Shown here piece by piece: positions 50,646-60,547 of a DNA stretch of 64,000 bases. The position numbers were made by a program, and so were the translations under genes. The notes under the pieces are model-generated. The model was not told the origin of the DNA. It ran no database searches and saw only the letters and a list, made by a program, of their open reading frames with translations. Source of the DNA: Planktothrix rubescens CCAP 1459/22 (GTDB taxonomy: Bacteria; Cyanobacteriota; Cyanobacteriia; Cyanobacteriales; Microcoleaceae); contig LR882958.1 in assembly GCA_904830895.1 (NCBI GenBank), positions 4,111,501-4,175,500 of the forward strand. Direction: 5' to 3'. Numbering within the stretch: the first letter of the stretch is position 1; the number at the start of each line of letters is the position of its first letter.

Positions 50646-51302
50646 TTAAAGTGATTTTTTGGCAATTTTTTCTTGAATTAATGATCTAAATTCTTTTTCT
50701 GCTTCAATTTCATCCTGTTGGGCTTTTGCTAAGAAATTATATAAATATTCTTTTTTAACCCCAGGAAAAGTAGGACTGCGATCGCACTCTTGATAGGTCT
50801 TTTCTTGTAGTTGGTAAATCCGCCATTCTTGACCATTATAACTCCAAAATTCAGGCACATCTATGGCTGCATACAGGCGATTTTTGTCAATATCAGTGTG
50901 AGTAATATCGACTTCTACTACGAGATCCGGGGCGGGATCTTCAGCTAAATTGACTGTACGCCCCGCTACTTTCGCCTGATTTTGAATATAGTAAGCATTA
51001 TCCGGTTCAGCCCCTCGATCTAAGTCTTCTCGATTCAAGGTGGTCGATCCCATAGTTTTAATCTTCATACCCATCTCAAATATGAGAATGATGATAAAAC
51101 GTTCAATCAGTCGCAGGGCAAATTCATGACTTTCTAAAGGCATACTAATTTCAAGAATTCCATGATCATAAGTTAGACGGGCGGCTCGACTTTCGGGTAA
51201 GGCGTGAAGAATTTGTTGATATCCTTGCCAGGTTAAGCCTCGCAGGGTGACGCGCTTTTCGCCCACAAGTGATTGTTGAATTGGGGGTGCGGTAGCTACC
51301 AT
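50646..51302 (-). CDS. Uma2 family protein, copy 1 of a tandem pair
   Basis: A 218-residue Uma2/DUF820 protein (MVATAPPIQQSLVGEKRVTL) with the same core PDLVVEVDITHTDIDKNRLY and VPEFWSYNGQEWRIYQLQ. Its tail ends EKIAKKSL. Copies 1 and 2 differ mainly around residues 60-90 (FALRLIERFIIILIFEMGMK against FASELIGLFIRILVGEMGMK). The duplication is separated by 53 bp and both share an upstream element. Confidence 0.88.
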   Translation of the reverse strand: MVATAPPIQQSLVGEKRVTLRGLTWQGYQQILHALPESRAARLTYDHGILEISMPLESHEFALRLIERFIIILIFEMGMKIKTMGSTTLNREDLDRGAEPDNAYYIQNQAKVAGRTVNLAEDPAPDLVVEVDITHTDIDKNRLYAAIDVPEFWSYNGQEWRIYQLQEKTYQECDRSPTFPGVKKEYLYNFLAKAQQDEIEAEKEFRSLIQEKIAKKSL

Positions 51303-51371
51303 ATTATTAGGTTTAGGATTGATTTTGTGTATTATTATTATAATTCATATTAAGTGTAGGATAGAAACCCC

Positions 51372-52187
51372 TTAAAATTCATCGGGAAAGTCATCCGCAG
51401 GATTTCCTAATAATTTAAGAATAGTCTCAACATTATTTAACTCTCCAACAATTCGACGGACGGGTTTCGGCCAGACTTTAATTAAGGTGGGGGTAGCGGA
51501 AATTTGGTCGGCTTCTGCTAAGTCGGGATGTTTTAAAACATCAATCACTTTTAAAGTGTAAGGATGACTAATCGAACCTTCTAAAAGTTGATGTAGGGTT
51601 TTTAGGGTTTTTTCTGTCACCAGACTATGACCGGAGACAAATAACCGTAAAATATAGCCTTTAGTTTGATTCAGTTCGGGTTGAGGAGACAAATTGAGTG
51701 TAACAGTATAAGGTTGGGGTTCCGACAGGTTTTCGGTACTTGGGAAATCATGACTCAAATTGTTTTTTTTGACCTGAACAATTAGATCATGATTTTCCCA
51801 CAATTTGGGAAACTGCTCATAGTAAGTCGCAATAATTAAAGGGTTACAAACTTCTTCGGAATTTTTTATAGGTTGCCAAACTAAATCCCCTGTATCAAAC
51901 AGGGTATTTAATAAGGTTTGGTATTGCAGAACTGGGGGATAGGCTTCTGCAGAAAACTGAATCTCCTGGGTTTGGGGGTTGACCCATTGATCATAGGTAG
52001 CGGTATAGCAAGGAATTAAAAAATGAGGTGGTTCAGGTAAACTCAGGAATTCTTGTAAATAAATACAAAGATCAGAATGCCAACGACGCTGTTTATTCGG
52101 ATCGATACAATAGACTAAATCTCCCCCAGGGGTGAATAAAGCGATCGCTTTAAATGAATGATTGACCGTAGATTGAAATAAATTCAA
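51372..52187 (-). CDS. KaiB-domain protein with an extra N-terminal domain
   Basis: A 271-residue protein. Residues 178-261 form a KaiB/SasA-like thioredoxin-fold domain: YILRLFVSGHSLVTEKTLKT, then LKVIDVLKHPDLAEADQISA, then TPTLIKVWPKPVRRIVGEL. The first 140 residues (SFKAIALFTPGGDLVYCIDP) are a domain found with such KaiB-like proteins, with no named function. Not a core clock kaiB (which is about 100 residues and beside kaiA/C); no kaiA or kaiC in the window. It lies 71 bp after the pilT stop in the same direction, so co-transcription is possible. Confidence 0.8.
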   Translation of the reverse strand: MNLFQSTVNHSFKAIALFTPGGDLVYCIDPNKQRRWHSDLCIYLQEFLSLPEPPHFLIPCYTATYDQWVNPQTQEIQFSAEAYPPVLQYQTLLNTLFDTGDLVWQPIKNSEEVCNPLIIATYYEQFPKLWENHDLIVQVKKNNLSHDFPSTENLSEPQPYTVTLNLSPQPELNQTKGYILRLFVSGHSLVTEKTLKTLHQLLEGSISHPYTLKVIDVLKHPDLAEADQISATPTLIKVWPKPVRRIVGELNNVETILKLLGNPADDFPDEF

Positions 52188-52258
52188 GGTATCATTCCAT
52201 TTGTAGGTAAACGGTAATAGACTAATAACTGATGACTAATGACTGATGACTGATCTTA

Positions 52259-53506
52259 TTAGACTCGCCCGCGCAACATTTGGCTCATCTCGTTGGGGAA
52301 GGGAGATACATCTAAACAAATCTCCTCAGTAATTCGTCCTTCTTGGTAGAGATTATAAAGAGATTTGTTCATAGTCGTCATCCCTTCATAGGTATCTTTA
52401 AGCATAATTTGGTTGATGTCTTCAAACTTGTCTTTCACGATATATTCCTTAATCACATCGGTATTGATCAGAACATCGTGAAAAGCCGCCCGTTTACCAT
52501 CGGTGGTTTTACATAATAATTGAGCAATAATTGCCACCAAAGATTCGGAAATAGAGACTTTAATCGAAGATTGTTCCTCGGCGGTAAACATATCTAAAAT
52601 CCGAGTTATGGTTTTTACCGCACTATTAGTGTGTAAGGTTCCAGAGACTAAGTGACCTGTTTGCGCTGCTTTTAAGGCGATTTGCATTGATTCTTTATCC
52701 CGAATTTCTCCCACAAGTAAGACATCGGGGTCTTGACGCAAAGCTCCTTTAAGGGCATTAAAAAACTTCAAGGTATGACGTCCGACTTCTCGGTGTTTAA
52801 TCAGGGATTTTTTACTTTCGTGAACAAATTCTACCGGGTCTTCAATAGTAATAATATTATAGGCATAGTTCCGGTTCATGTAGTCAATCATTGCCGCTAG
52901 GGTAGTAGACTTACCCGAACCCGTCGGCCCAGTAACTAAAATTAATCCTTTGTGGTAGTTACAGATTTTTTTAAATACCTCTGGTAACTTCAACTGTTCC
53001 AAAGTCAAAATCGACGAACCAATTAACCGCAGCACCAATGAAGGGCCATTGAGAGCGTCAAAAATGCTAATCCGAATTCGGACAAAACCTAAATCCGCCG
53101 CGCCGTCAAAGTCTAAGTTTTCTTGAAATTGCTGAATTTCCTCATCGCTTAATATCTCCATCAACCAACTCATAAAGGTATTCAAGTCGGTGTTCGGCCA
53201 ATCTAAAGGTACAATATCCCCCCGTTTACGCAAACGCGGTGGCTCATTCACCCCTAAGTGAACGTCCGAAGCTCCCTCCTCATTAGCTAGTTTGACAATA
53301 TCCACTAATGTAGGATTTCCGGGGCTAGGGCCCTTGTTTCTGGGTGCGACCATCACCCTGGTTGTCGCCACCGTAGCCTGAGCAGGTGCAGAAAGAGCCG
53401 TAGCAACGGTCGCGCCTGGAGGTGGAGGTGCTTTGGGTGCGGGTGGACGAGGTGGAACGCCTGGTACTGGCGGACGAGGAACAGGTGGACGCTCTGATTG
53501 TGTCAT
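52259..53506 (-). CDS. pilT: type IV pilus retraction ATPase PilT
   Basis: A 415-residue PilT-type secretion ATPase that depolymerises type IV pili for twitching and phototaxis. Proline-rich N-terminus (PPVPRPPVPGVPPRPPAP), then DIVKLANEEGASDVHLGVNE, Walker A LVTGPTGSGKSTTLAAMIDY, Asp box IITIEDPVEFVH, Walker B ALRQDPDVLLVGEIRD, His box GHLVSGTLHTNSA. The ATG at 53504-53506 (MTQSERPP) is chosen because 34 upstream codons lack family similarity. It is upstream of the KaiB-domain gene. Confidence 0.96.
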   Translation of the reverse strand: MTQSERPPVPRPPVPGVPPRPPAPKAPPPPGATVATALSAPAQATVATTRVMVAPRNKGPSPGNPTLVDIVKLANEEGASDVHLGVNEPPRLRKRGDIVPLDWPNTDLNTFMSWLMEILSDEEIQQFQENLDFDGAADLGFVRIRISIFDALNGPSLVLRLIGSSILTLEQLKLPEVFKKICNYHKGLILVTGPTGSGKSTTLAAMIDYMNRNYAYNIITIEDPVEFVHESKKSLIKHREVGRHTLKFFNALKGALRQDPDVLLVGEIRDKESMQIALKAAQTGHLVSGTLHTNSAVKTITRILDMFTAEEQSSIKVSISESLVAIIAQLLCKTTDGKRAAFHDVLINTDVIKEYIVKDKFEDINQIMLKDTYEGMTTMNKSLYNLYQEGRITEEICLDVSPFPNEMSQMLRGRV

Positions 53507-53724
53507 ATCCCGTGACCTTGAATAGAAACAATTAATTCTAGCTGAAATATTAAAATCCCATATTCCTAGTTTACCCCCCAATCCTCTATTGCAGCAAAGA
53601 ATATTCACAAAAGTTTGATCGTGACAGTGTTTCGGCTCTATTCTTGTTGGTTTTTTCCTTAATAATGATAAACTTCAACCAGAATCAATGGTTGTTTATC
53701 AATAGTTTAATTGAGTTAATAATT

Positions 53725-55134
53725 ATGAATTCAGTGGATTTAGCTTTTACTTCTGCCTTAGAACAAGCCCAATTAATTCGCACCAAAGTTATCTCGCCTT
53801 TAGAGTTAGTTAATTTTTATTTAGATCGAATTCAACGGTTAAATCCTCTGTTGGGTTGTTATTTTACCGTGATGGCGGATAGGGCTTTAATATTGGCTAA
53901 AACCCAAACGGAACAATTATTCCAGATTTCAGATATTAACAATTTACCGCCTTTTTTTGGAGTGCCAATTTCGATTAAAGATTTAAACCCCGTTGCTGGA
54001 ATTGCTTGTACTCACGGTTCCCGGGCTTTAGTTGATAGAATTGCCACCTATGATGATGGAGTGGTGAGCCGAATTCGTCAAGCCGGATTTAATATTTTAG
54101 GGAAAACAGCGACCTCAGAAATCGGTTCCCTACCCTATACCGAACCCGATGGCTTTCCTCCTGCGCGTAACCCTTGGAATTTAGACTACACCCCCGGAGG
54201 TTCCAGTGGAGGGGCTGCGGCGGCTGTTGCAGCTGGGTTGTCCCCTGTCGCCCATGGGTCGGATGGTGGGGGGTCGGTGCGAGGCCCCGCTTTTTGTTGT
54301 GGTTTGGTGGGGATTAAACCGACTCGGGGGCGAGTTTCCCATGCTCCGGTGGGGGACTTCCAAAGTGGGATTTCTACCGATGGCCCCCTAGCCCGTACCG
54401 TGGCCGATGCCGCGGCTTTACTTGATATTATGTCGGGATATATTTTGGGTGATCCCTATTGGATAAGCGATCCGAATCCTTCGTTTTTAGCAGCAACCCA
54501 ACAACCTCCAAAGTCTTTAAAAATTGCGATCGCAACTTCTATTTTACCCGGCAGTTTACTCTCCCCGGAATGTGAACAAGCCTTGACAAATACCGTGAAT
54601 CTCCTTGAACAATTGGGTCATCAAATCGAACCGATTAACCTCGATTTTAGTGATATTCTGGAACCGTTTATTGCGGTTTGGAAATCGGGAGTAGCCGCGG
54701 CCGGAATTCCCCAGGAGTATTTAGGCTCAGTGAATCAATGGTTAATGTCAAGCGAAATTACCGCCGGACAATATTTGCAAGCGGTATCTAAAATGCAGGT
54801 CGGCGGTCGTCAAATTGTGGCAACCTTAAGCCCCTTTGATGTGGTGGTTTTACCCACCTATACGCACCCAGCAATTCGGGTGGGAGAATATGCCCAACTT
54901 TCGCCTTCTGAAACCTTACAACGGATTACGGAATGGATTTCTCCCTGTCCCGGGTTTAATGTTAGTGGCCAACCGGCGATCGCAATTCCCACCGGATTTA
55001 CCCCAGAAGGTTTACCCCTGGGGGTGCAGTTAGTGGGAAAACCTGCCTCGGAAGCCACTTTAATCGCTTTAGCTGCCCAACTTGAAGCGGCACAACCTTT
55101 TTCCCACCACCGCCCCCCGATGGCGATCGGATAA
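53725..55134 (+). CDS. amidase signature family protein
   Basis: A 469-residue amidase of the Ser-cisSer-Lys type (start ATG 53725, MNSVDLAFTSAL; upstream codons look non-coding). Catalytic lysine in PISIKDLNPVAG. The GSSGGAAAAVAAG and GSDGGGSVRGPAFCCGLVGI blocks carry the two serines. GatA-like, but gatB and gatC are not adjacent and the C-terminal half differs from GatA; typical substrates are short-chain amides. Divergent from pilT. Confidence 0.92.
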   Translation: MNSVDLAFTSALEQAQLIRTKVISPLELVNFYLDRIQRLNPLLGCYFTVMADRALILAKTQTEQLFQISDINNLPPFFGVPISIKDLNPVAGIACTHGSRALVDRIATYDDGVVSRIRQAGFNILGKTATSEIGSLPYTEPDGFPPARNPWNLDYTPGGSSGGAAAAVAAGLSPVAHGSDGGGSVRGPAFCCGLVGIKPTRGRVSHAPVGDFQSGISTDGPLARTVADAAALLDIMSGYILGDPYWISDPNPSFLAATQQPPKSLKIAIATSILPGSLLSPECEQALTNTVNLLEQLGHQIEPINLDFSDILEPFIAVWKSGVAAAGIPQEYLGSVNQWLMSSEITAGQYLQAVSKMQVGGRQIVATLSPFDVVVLPTYTHPAIRVGEYAQLSPSETLQRITEWISPCPGFNVSGQPAIAIPTGFTPEGLPLGVQLVGKPASEATLIALAAQLEAAQPFSHHRPPMAIG

Positions 55135-55174
55135 TTCGATGCTAAACTTTTGGGATTGTTTAACCTAGATTATT

Positions 55175-56851
55175 ATGGTTCAAATTCCACTTTCTGCTTC
55201 TGCACAGCGCGTCAAACGCCAGTGGAAAAAATTGTTGTTTCCCCTGAGTCTTTTCGCAACTACTATTTTAAGTGGTTTTCCTGTGTTTACCCTTCCCCTT
55301 CGGGCGGCGGAATCCGTTGTGATTAGACAGGGATTTATTTATGCGACGGTTTCGGTCAAAGACTTAAAAGAATTTGCGGAAACGGGGAAAGTTCCCGTGG
55401 GGTTATTAGGTTATTTTAGCTTTTTAAAGCCCGAACAAAAGCAACAGGCTTTAGGAGCTTTAAATATTAAAATTAAAATCAAGGATGAAACCGTTGAAGA
55501 AATTGTTAATAGTCAAGTGGGAACTAGATTATTAACTGATATTGATACGATTATTTCTGCGGACAAATCCCAAGGAGGAGTCGCCATTAAAACAGCGATT
55601 ATATCTTCAGCTAAATCTGAACAAGGGTTATCAGTTATTAATTTTTTAGAAAACTATCCTTTACCGACCATTGAGATTGATCTTCCTCGCTCCTTTGCGG
55701 TTTTAACACGATTAAATCAAGGATTTTGGCAAACTCAAAGGTTACTTTTAGAAGTCTTACCTAAACTACCCAGTGACATACCTCAAGCTCCAAAAATTCC
55801 CCTTGATCCGAGTCAACCCGGGCCAGGAAAAGTGGAAATTACTCGCATAGAATTATTCGATAAACAACGCGATCGCAATATTCCCGTTTATATTTATTCC
55901 TCCTCAACCGCTACACCCGATAAACCTTTAATTCTTTATTCTCACGGTCGGGGTTCAGATTATCAAGAATTACGCTATTTAATGGAACATTTAGCCTCCC
56001 ATGGCTATACTGTTATTGTTCCTGAACATCCTGGGAGTAATGCGACTTTTGTAAATAAAAATTTGTTTTTATCTCCTACAGAAGTTATCGAACGTCCCCA
56101 AGATTTGATTTTTACCTTAAATGAATTAGAAAAATTAAATCTTAGTGATCCCAGATTTAAAGGTAAATTTAATACTAATAATACTTTAGTATTTGGATAT
56201 TCTTTTGGAGGAGCAACGGCTTTAGCTTTAGCTGGGGGAGAGTTCCAAATTGATCAATTAAGGAAAAATTGTGATCAGAGTTTTATCACCTTTAGTTTAG
56301 GAAAAGCCACCCAATGTTTAGCCGCAGAACTCCCGAATGATCGCTATCGGTTTAGTGATCCGCGAATTAAACGGGCGATAGCCTTTGCCCCCACTGCTTC
56401 GGTTATATTTGGAAAAACAGGATTAAATCAAGTTCAAGTTCCCACTGTAATTTTAACACAATCATCCGATAAAGTTACTCCTGCTTTACCCGAACAAATT
56501 GCTATTTTTCCCCAAATTCCCACGGAAAAATTATTATTAGGGGTGGTCGGTGCAACCCATTTAAGCGTTAGAGATCCTGGAACTATTGGGGATCAAAGCT
56601 GGATTCCTGTAACTCCCATTTCCGGCGGTGAAGTCATCGGAGATGCCTCAAAAGATGTTAAGAATTACGCTAAAACTATTGTTTTAGCAACCGCAGCCCA
56701 ACTAACTCCCGAAGCCGAAAAATATCAGGTATTCCTGACTCCAGAATATTATCGATATATCTCAACTCCTGCTTTTCCCGTGCGTTTAATTAAGGATATT
56801 CCCCCGGAAACTCAAGTTTTCATTGAGGAACTATTAAAAACTCAGTATTAA
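55175..56851 (+). CDS. alpha/beta hydrolase with N-terminal DUF1400
   Basis: A 558-residue exported protein. Signal segment (LLFPLSLFATTILSGFPVFT), then the cyanobacteria-specific DUF1400 domain (VVIRQGFIYATVSVKDLKEF), then a lipase/dienelactone-hydrolase-like domain from about residue 220. The oxyanion loop is LILYSHGRGSDYQELRYLM, the nucleophile elbow is VFGYSFGGATALAL, and the last histidine is in VVGATHLSVRDPG. Acts in the periplasm or outside the cell; the substrate is unknown. Co-directional with the amidase. Confidence 0.9.
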   Translation: MVQIPLSASAQRVKRQWKKLLFPLSLFATTILSGFPVFTLPLRAAESVVIRQGFIYATVSVKDLKEFAETGKVPVGLLGYFSFLKPEQKQQALGALNIKIKIKDETVEEIVNSQVGTRLLTDIDTIISADKSQGGVAIKTAIISSAKSEQGLSVINFLENYPLPTIEIDLPRSFAVLTRLNQGFWQTQRLLLEVLPKLPSDIPQAPKIPLDPSQPGPGKVEITRIELFDKQRDRNIPVYIYSSSTATPDKPLILYSHGRGSDYQELRYLMEHLASHGYTVIVPEHPGSNATFVNKNLFLSPTEVIERPQDLIFTLNELEKLNLSDPRFKGKFNTNNTLVFGYSFGGATALALAGGEFQIDQLRKNCDQSFITFSLGKATQCLAAELPNDRYRFSDPRIKRAIAFAPTASVIFGKTGLNQVQVPTVILTQSSDKVTPALPEQIAIFPQIPTEKLLLGVVGATHLSVRDPGTIGDQSWIPVTPISGGEVIGDASKDVKNYAKTIVLATAAQLTPEAEKYQVFLTPEYYRYISTPAFPVRLIKDIPPETQVFIEELLKTQY

Positions 56852-57033
56852 CGGGTATAATTGTAATTAAGTTGAAAAACTCCGTTGTTGCGCTTGAGCG
56901 CACTCTTATTAGGGTGTTATGGCCTTAGCAGCAACAATTAAGGGATTTCTTGATATTGATTGATTTAGATGTACAAACCTTTCAAGTCTGATTACAATAA
57001 AATCCCATAATATCTCTATCTTAAAAATCGCTT

Positions 57034-57261
57034 ATGACTCCTAAAAAAATTCTGGGCTGGGGCGCCGTTGCCTTAATTGTTCTGTTTATTTCCTCTGGTG
57101 ATACGTTCAAATTTTTACCCAAACCCGCCAGAGAAGCGAGTAAAACCAGTCGTCAATTTGTTGTGGGTTTATGGCCGAAATGGTTAAAGCCTAAAGATAC
57201 TAACGAAGAACGAGAGAAGGAAATTCAAAAACTTGATCAGCCAGGTCAGGGGACAAAATAG
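57034..57261 (+). CDS. small hypothetical membrane protein
   Basis: A 75-residue protein with one N-terminal helix (ILGWGAVALIVLFISSGDTF) and a basic, lysine-rich C-terminal half (ASKTSRQFVVGLWPKWLKPK). It has a TatA-like outline (one helix plus amphipathic basic part), but no family motif is certain. ATG 57034. Followed by a palindromic repeat. Confidence 0.6.
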   Translation: MTPKKILGWGAVALIVLFISSGDTFKFLPKPAREASKTSRQFVVGLWPKWLKPKDTNEEREKEIQKLDQPGQGTK

Positions 57262-57268
57262 CCATGGC

Positions 57269-57296
57269 GTAGAGACGTGCCATGGCACGTCTCTAC
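57269..57296. repeat. perfect 28-bp palindrome (GTAGAGACG family)
   Basis: GTAGAGACGTGCCATGGCAC followed by GTCTCTAC: a perfect palindrome between convergent genes, so it can serve as a shared terminator hairpin. Confidence 0.9.
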
Positions 57297-57302
57297 ACAG
57301 CA

Positions 57303-58346
<1,044 letters not shown>

Positions 58347-58420
58347 TTATCATAAAAACTGATCGCAAGCGGTAACACCATTCTGGGATCACAGTCAGGG
58401 GTTGGTGTGGGAACATCGGT

Positions 58421-59179
58421 CTAATCTGGCAATCCTCGTTTTAAATCTATTGCTAATTTATTAAAACTTAATTTAGAAATTCTTCCGGTCAGCACCCATT
58501 GTCTGACTATTAATCCTAACCAGATTCCTGCTAAAGAAATCACCCAAAATATTAGGATAGATTGGGATTCAAGACCACTGGTTAAATTCATTCCAAACAC
58601 ACAGGAAATCGCCGTTAGAGGTAAGAAAATTGAGGCTAAAGTATTAAGACGATGGGCGGCTTTAGTTGCGGATTCTGTTTCTTTAGCAACTTTGAAATCC
58701 AGGGCATTTTTTGTGTTAATATAAAGGATGCCTAAAGTGCGTTCAATTTCATAGGCCCCATCTCTGAAATCAATTAAATCTCGATCTTGAGGGATGGCTT
58801 CTCTGGCCGTTTGTAAGGTAGCGTGCAGGTTTTCTATTGCTAACTGTAGGGGGGTAATCGCTTCTAAGAGTATAAAATAATCTTCGGCAGTTTTAGCAAT
58901 TTTATAGAATTGATTTAATTCTTCTTCGGCTGAATTATACTCTTTAATATGATTGGTTAATTGTTGCAGTGCCACACCGCCCTTACTACATTCCCAACGA
59001 CCATCGGGTTTTCGCCAAAACAATACGGCATCTCGATCGCGATCGCCTGTTTCTGGAGCTTTGTGTAATACTAATAATAAATGATCTTCTGCTACAATTG
59101 CCCGTTGTTTACCAAAACTTTTTTGACCTAAGCGATTAGAAATTGTGACGGGAAGATTCCAAGTTAGAGGTAATTTCAT
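58421..59179 (-). CDS. CorA-like magnesium transporter family protein
   Basis: A 252-residue protein with a coiled-coil helical soluble part (AEEELNQFYKIAKTAEDYFI) and two C-terminal helices. The pore signature GMN is present in ISCVFGMNLTSGL, with the outer loop and the second helix ILIFWVISLAGIWLGLIV after it. The N-terminal domain is shorter than in CorA, so cation type (Mg2+, Co2+, Zn2+) is not certain. Directly upstream lies the tandem-repeat region. Confidence 0.85.
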   Translation of the reverse strand: MKLPLTWNLPVTISNRLGQKSFGKQRAIVAEDHLLLVLHKAPETGDRDRDAVLFWRKPDGRWECSKGGVALQQLTNHIKEYNSAEEELNQFYKIAKTAEDYFILLEAITPLQLAIENLHATLQTAREAIPQDRDLIDFRDGAYEIERTLGILYINTKNALDFKVAKETESATKAAHRLNTLASIFLPLTAISCVFGMNLTSGLESQSILIFWVISLAGIWLGLIVRQWVLTGRISKLSFNKLAIDLKRGLPD

Positions 59180-59203
59180 AAAGAAAAGAGGTAATAGGGA
59201 TCA

Positions 59204-59545
59204 CGGATTTAAGAGGATTTCACGGATTTCACGGATTTTAATCTGCGTTAATCTGCGTAATCCGTTTAATCCGTGATGCGGATTTAAGAGGATTTCACGG
59301 ATTTTAATCTGTGTTAATCTGCGTAATCCGTTTAATCCGTGATGCGGATTTAAGAGGATTTCACGGATTTTAATCTGCGTTAATCTGCGTAATCCGTTTA
59401 ATCCGTGATGCGGATTTAAGAGGATTTCACGGATTTTAATCTGCGTTAATCTGCGTAATCCGTTTAATCCGTGATGCGGATTTAAGAGGATTTCACGGAT
59501 TTTAATCTGCGTTAATCTGCGTAATCCGTTTAAATCCGTGATAGG
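59204..59545. repeat. 66-bp tandem repeat array, five units
   Basis: The marker GATGCGGATTTAAGAGG starts at 59275, 59341, 59407 and 59473, period 66 bp, with partial units at both ends. Each unit carries TTCACGGATTTTAATCTG and GTAATCCGTTTAATCCGT, a long inverted repeat. One single copy is at 41697. The array fills the gap between the CorA-like gene and the next gene; no ORF is supported. Confidence 0.93.
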
Positions 59546-59556
59546 TAATTTGCAAG

Positions 59557-60078
59557 TTATTTTTTATCTTTTTTTCCCTGAGAATTATCTGGTTTTGGTT
59601 CGGGTTCAGAAGACTTTAATGCTTCATCTAAAATGGCTCTAGCTTCTTCTGCTTTGCCCCTGGCTTCTCGATATCTAAGATTAGAAACAGCGAAATTTTT
59701 TAATACCTTAAAGCCGTCTTTTAAATCGGTGATTTCTTCCACCGTCACTGGTTGATCTGTGAACAGAATATCAATAGATTCTCGCACTTTTAGGGCTTCT
59801 TCTTTTGATTCCATCACCTTCAATTTCAAAGAAGCCAAATTACTCAGAATTTGCACCGCCTCGGAAATGGCATCTTCTTCTTCTAAGGGACTATCATCGG
59901 GTTCTTTAACTTCGATAAACTGTTGGGGACTAAAGCCTTCTTCTAATTCCGTTGGTAGTTTCCCAGTATCCATCAATTCCATCAGTTTGTCCATCGCTTT
60001 CTCCCGGGCTTGAGATGAATCTTTGCCTCGGACAGTAAGAACGATTTCGGGACTTTGAGCTAGGGTGTAGCGAACCAT
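59557..60078 (-). CDS. conserved cyanobacterial hypothetical protein
   Basis: A 173-residue acidic, helix-rich protein (MVRYTLAQSPEIVLTVRGKD). The middle is coiled-coil-like (LASLKLKVMESKEEALKVRE, then FAVSNLRYREARGKAEEARA) and the tail is lysine-rich (NSQGKKDKK). No domain is recognised. ATG 60076-60078, just after a gap of 162 bp from the next gene on the other strand. Confidence 0.75.
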   Translation of the reverse strand: MVRYTLAQSPEIVLTVRGKDSSQAREKAMDKLMELMDTGKLPTELEEGFSPQQFIEVKEPDDSPLEEEDAISEAVQILSNLASLKLKVMESKEEALKVRESIDILFTDQPVTVEEITDLKDGFKVLKNFAVSNLRYREARGKAEEARAILDEALKSSEPEPKPDNSQGKKDKK

Positions 60079-60240
60079 ATTAACACAGACTGCCTACTAT
60101 AACTGCTAGGATCTATTGTAACAAAGATTAGGTTAAGTTTGTCTACAAATTTTGAGTTAATATTTGCAAAAAAATCCCGCTAACCCTTAAAATATAATCA
60201 AGATCAAATAGATTGACATAATTTTTATTGAGTTTGAACT

Positions 60241-60492
60241 ATGAAAGAACAGTTGATTAAATGGTTAAATCTAGTTTTAGTGGCAAATGTTTTTTTTGTA
60301 TTATTCAGTTTTTTTTGGTTAGTCGTTGCGGTTTTAGGCAATTCTTTTAAACTCAATCTGGGTTTGGATTTATGGTATAAACTTTGGGAACCTGTATTTA
60401 CTCCAGCGATTGGAATTTTAATGGGCGGGGCGATTTTGAGTTGGGTAATTAGTAAGGTTAACCAATTATTTTTTAGTCCTAAATCTGATTAA
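60241..60492 (+). CDS. small hypothetical membrane protein
   Basis: An 83-residue protein with two hydrophobic helices (LVLVANVFFVLFSFFWLVVAVLG and FTPAIGILMGGAILSWVI). Family unknown. ATG 60241. Convergent with gatB. Confidence 0.65.
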   Translation: MKEQLIKWLNLVLVANVFFVLFSFFWLVVAVLGNSFKLNLGLDLWYKLWEPVFTPAIGILMGGAILSWVISKVNQLFFSPKSD

Positions 60493-60547
60493 TCTTACAA
60501 TTCAGGTTGGGTTTATAATTCGTAAAACCTAACCTGAATAAATTTAT

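Noticed and set aside
51372-52187. core circadian kaiB
   Set aside because: Too long, with an extra domain, and without kaiA or kaiC nearby.
53725-55134. gatA
   Set aside because: Carries the amidase triad, but not next to gatB/gatC and differs in the C-terminal half; left as a general amidase.
59204-59545. CRISPR array
   Set aside because: Units of 66 bp are contiguous with no unique spacers between them and no cas genes nearby.
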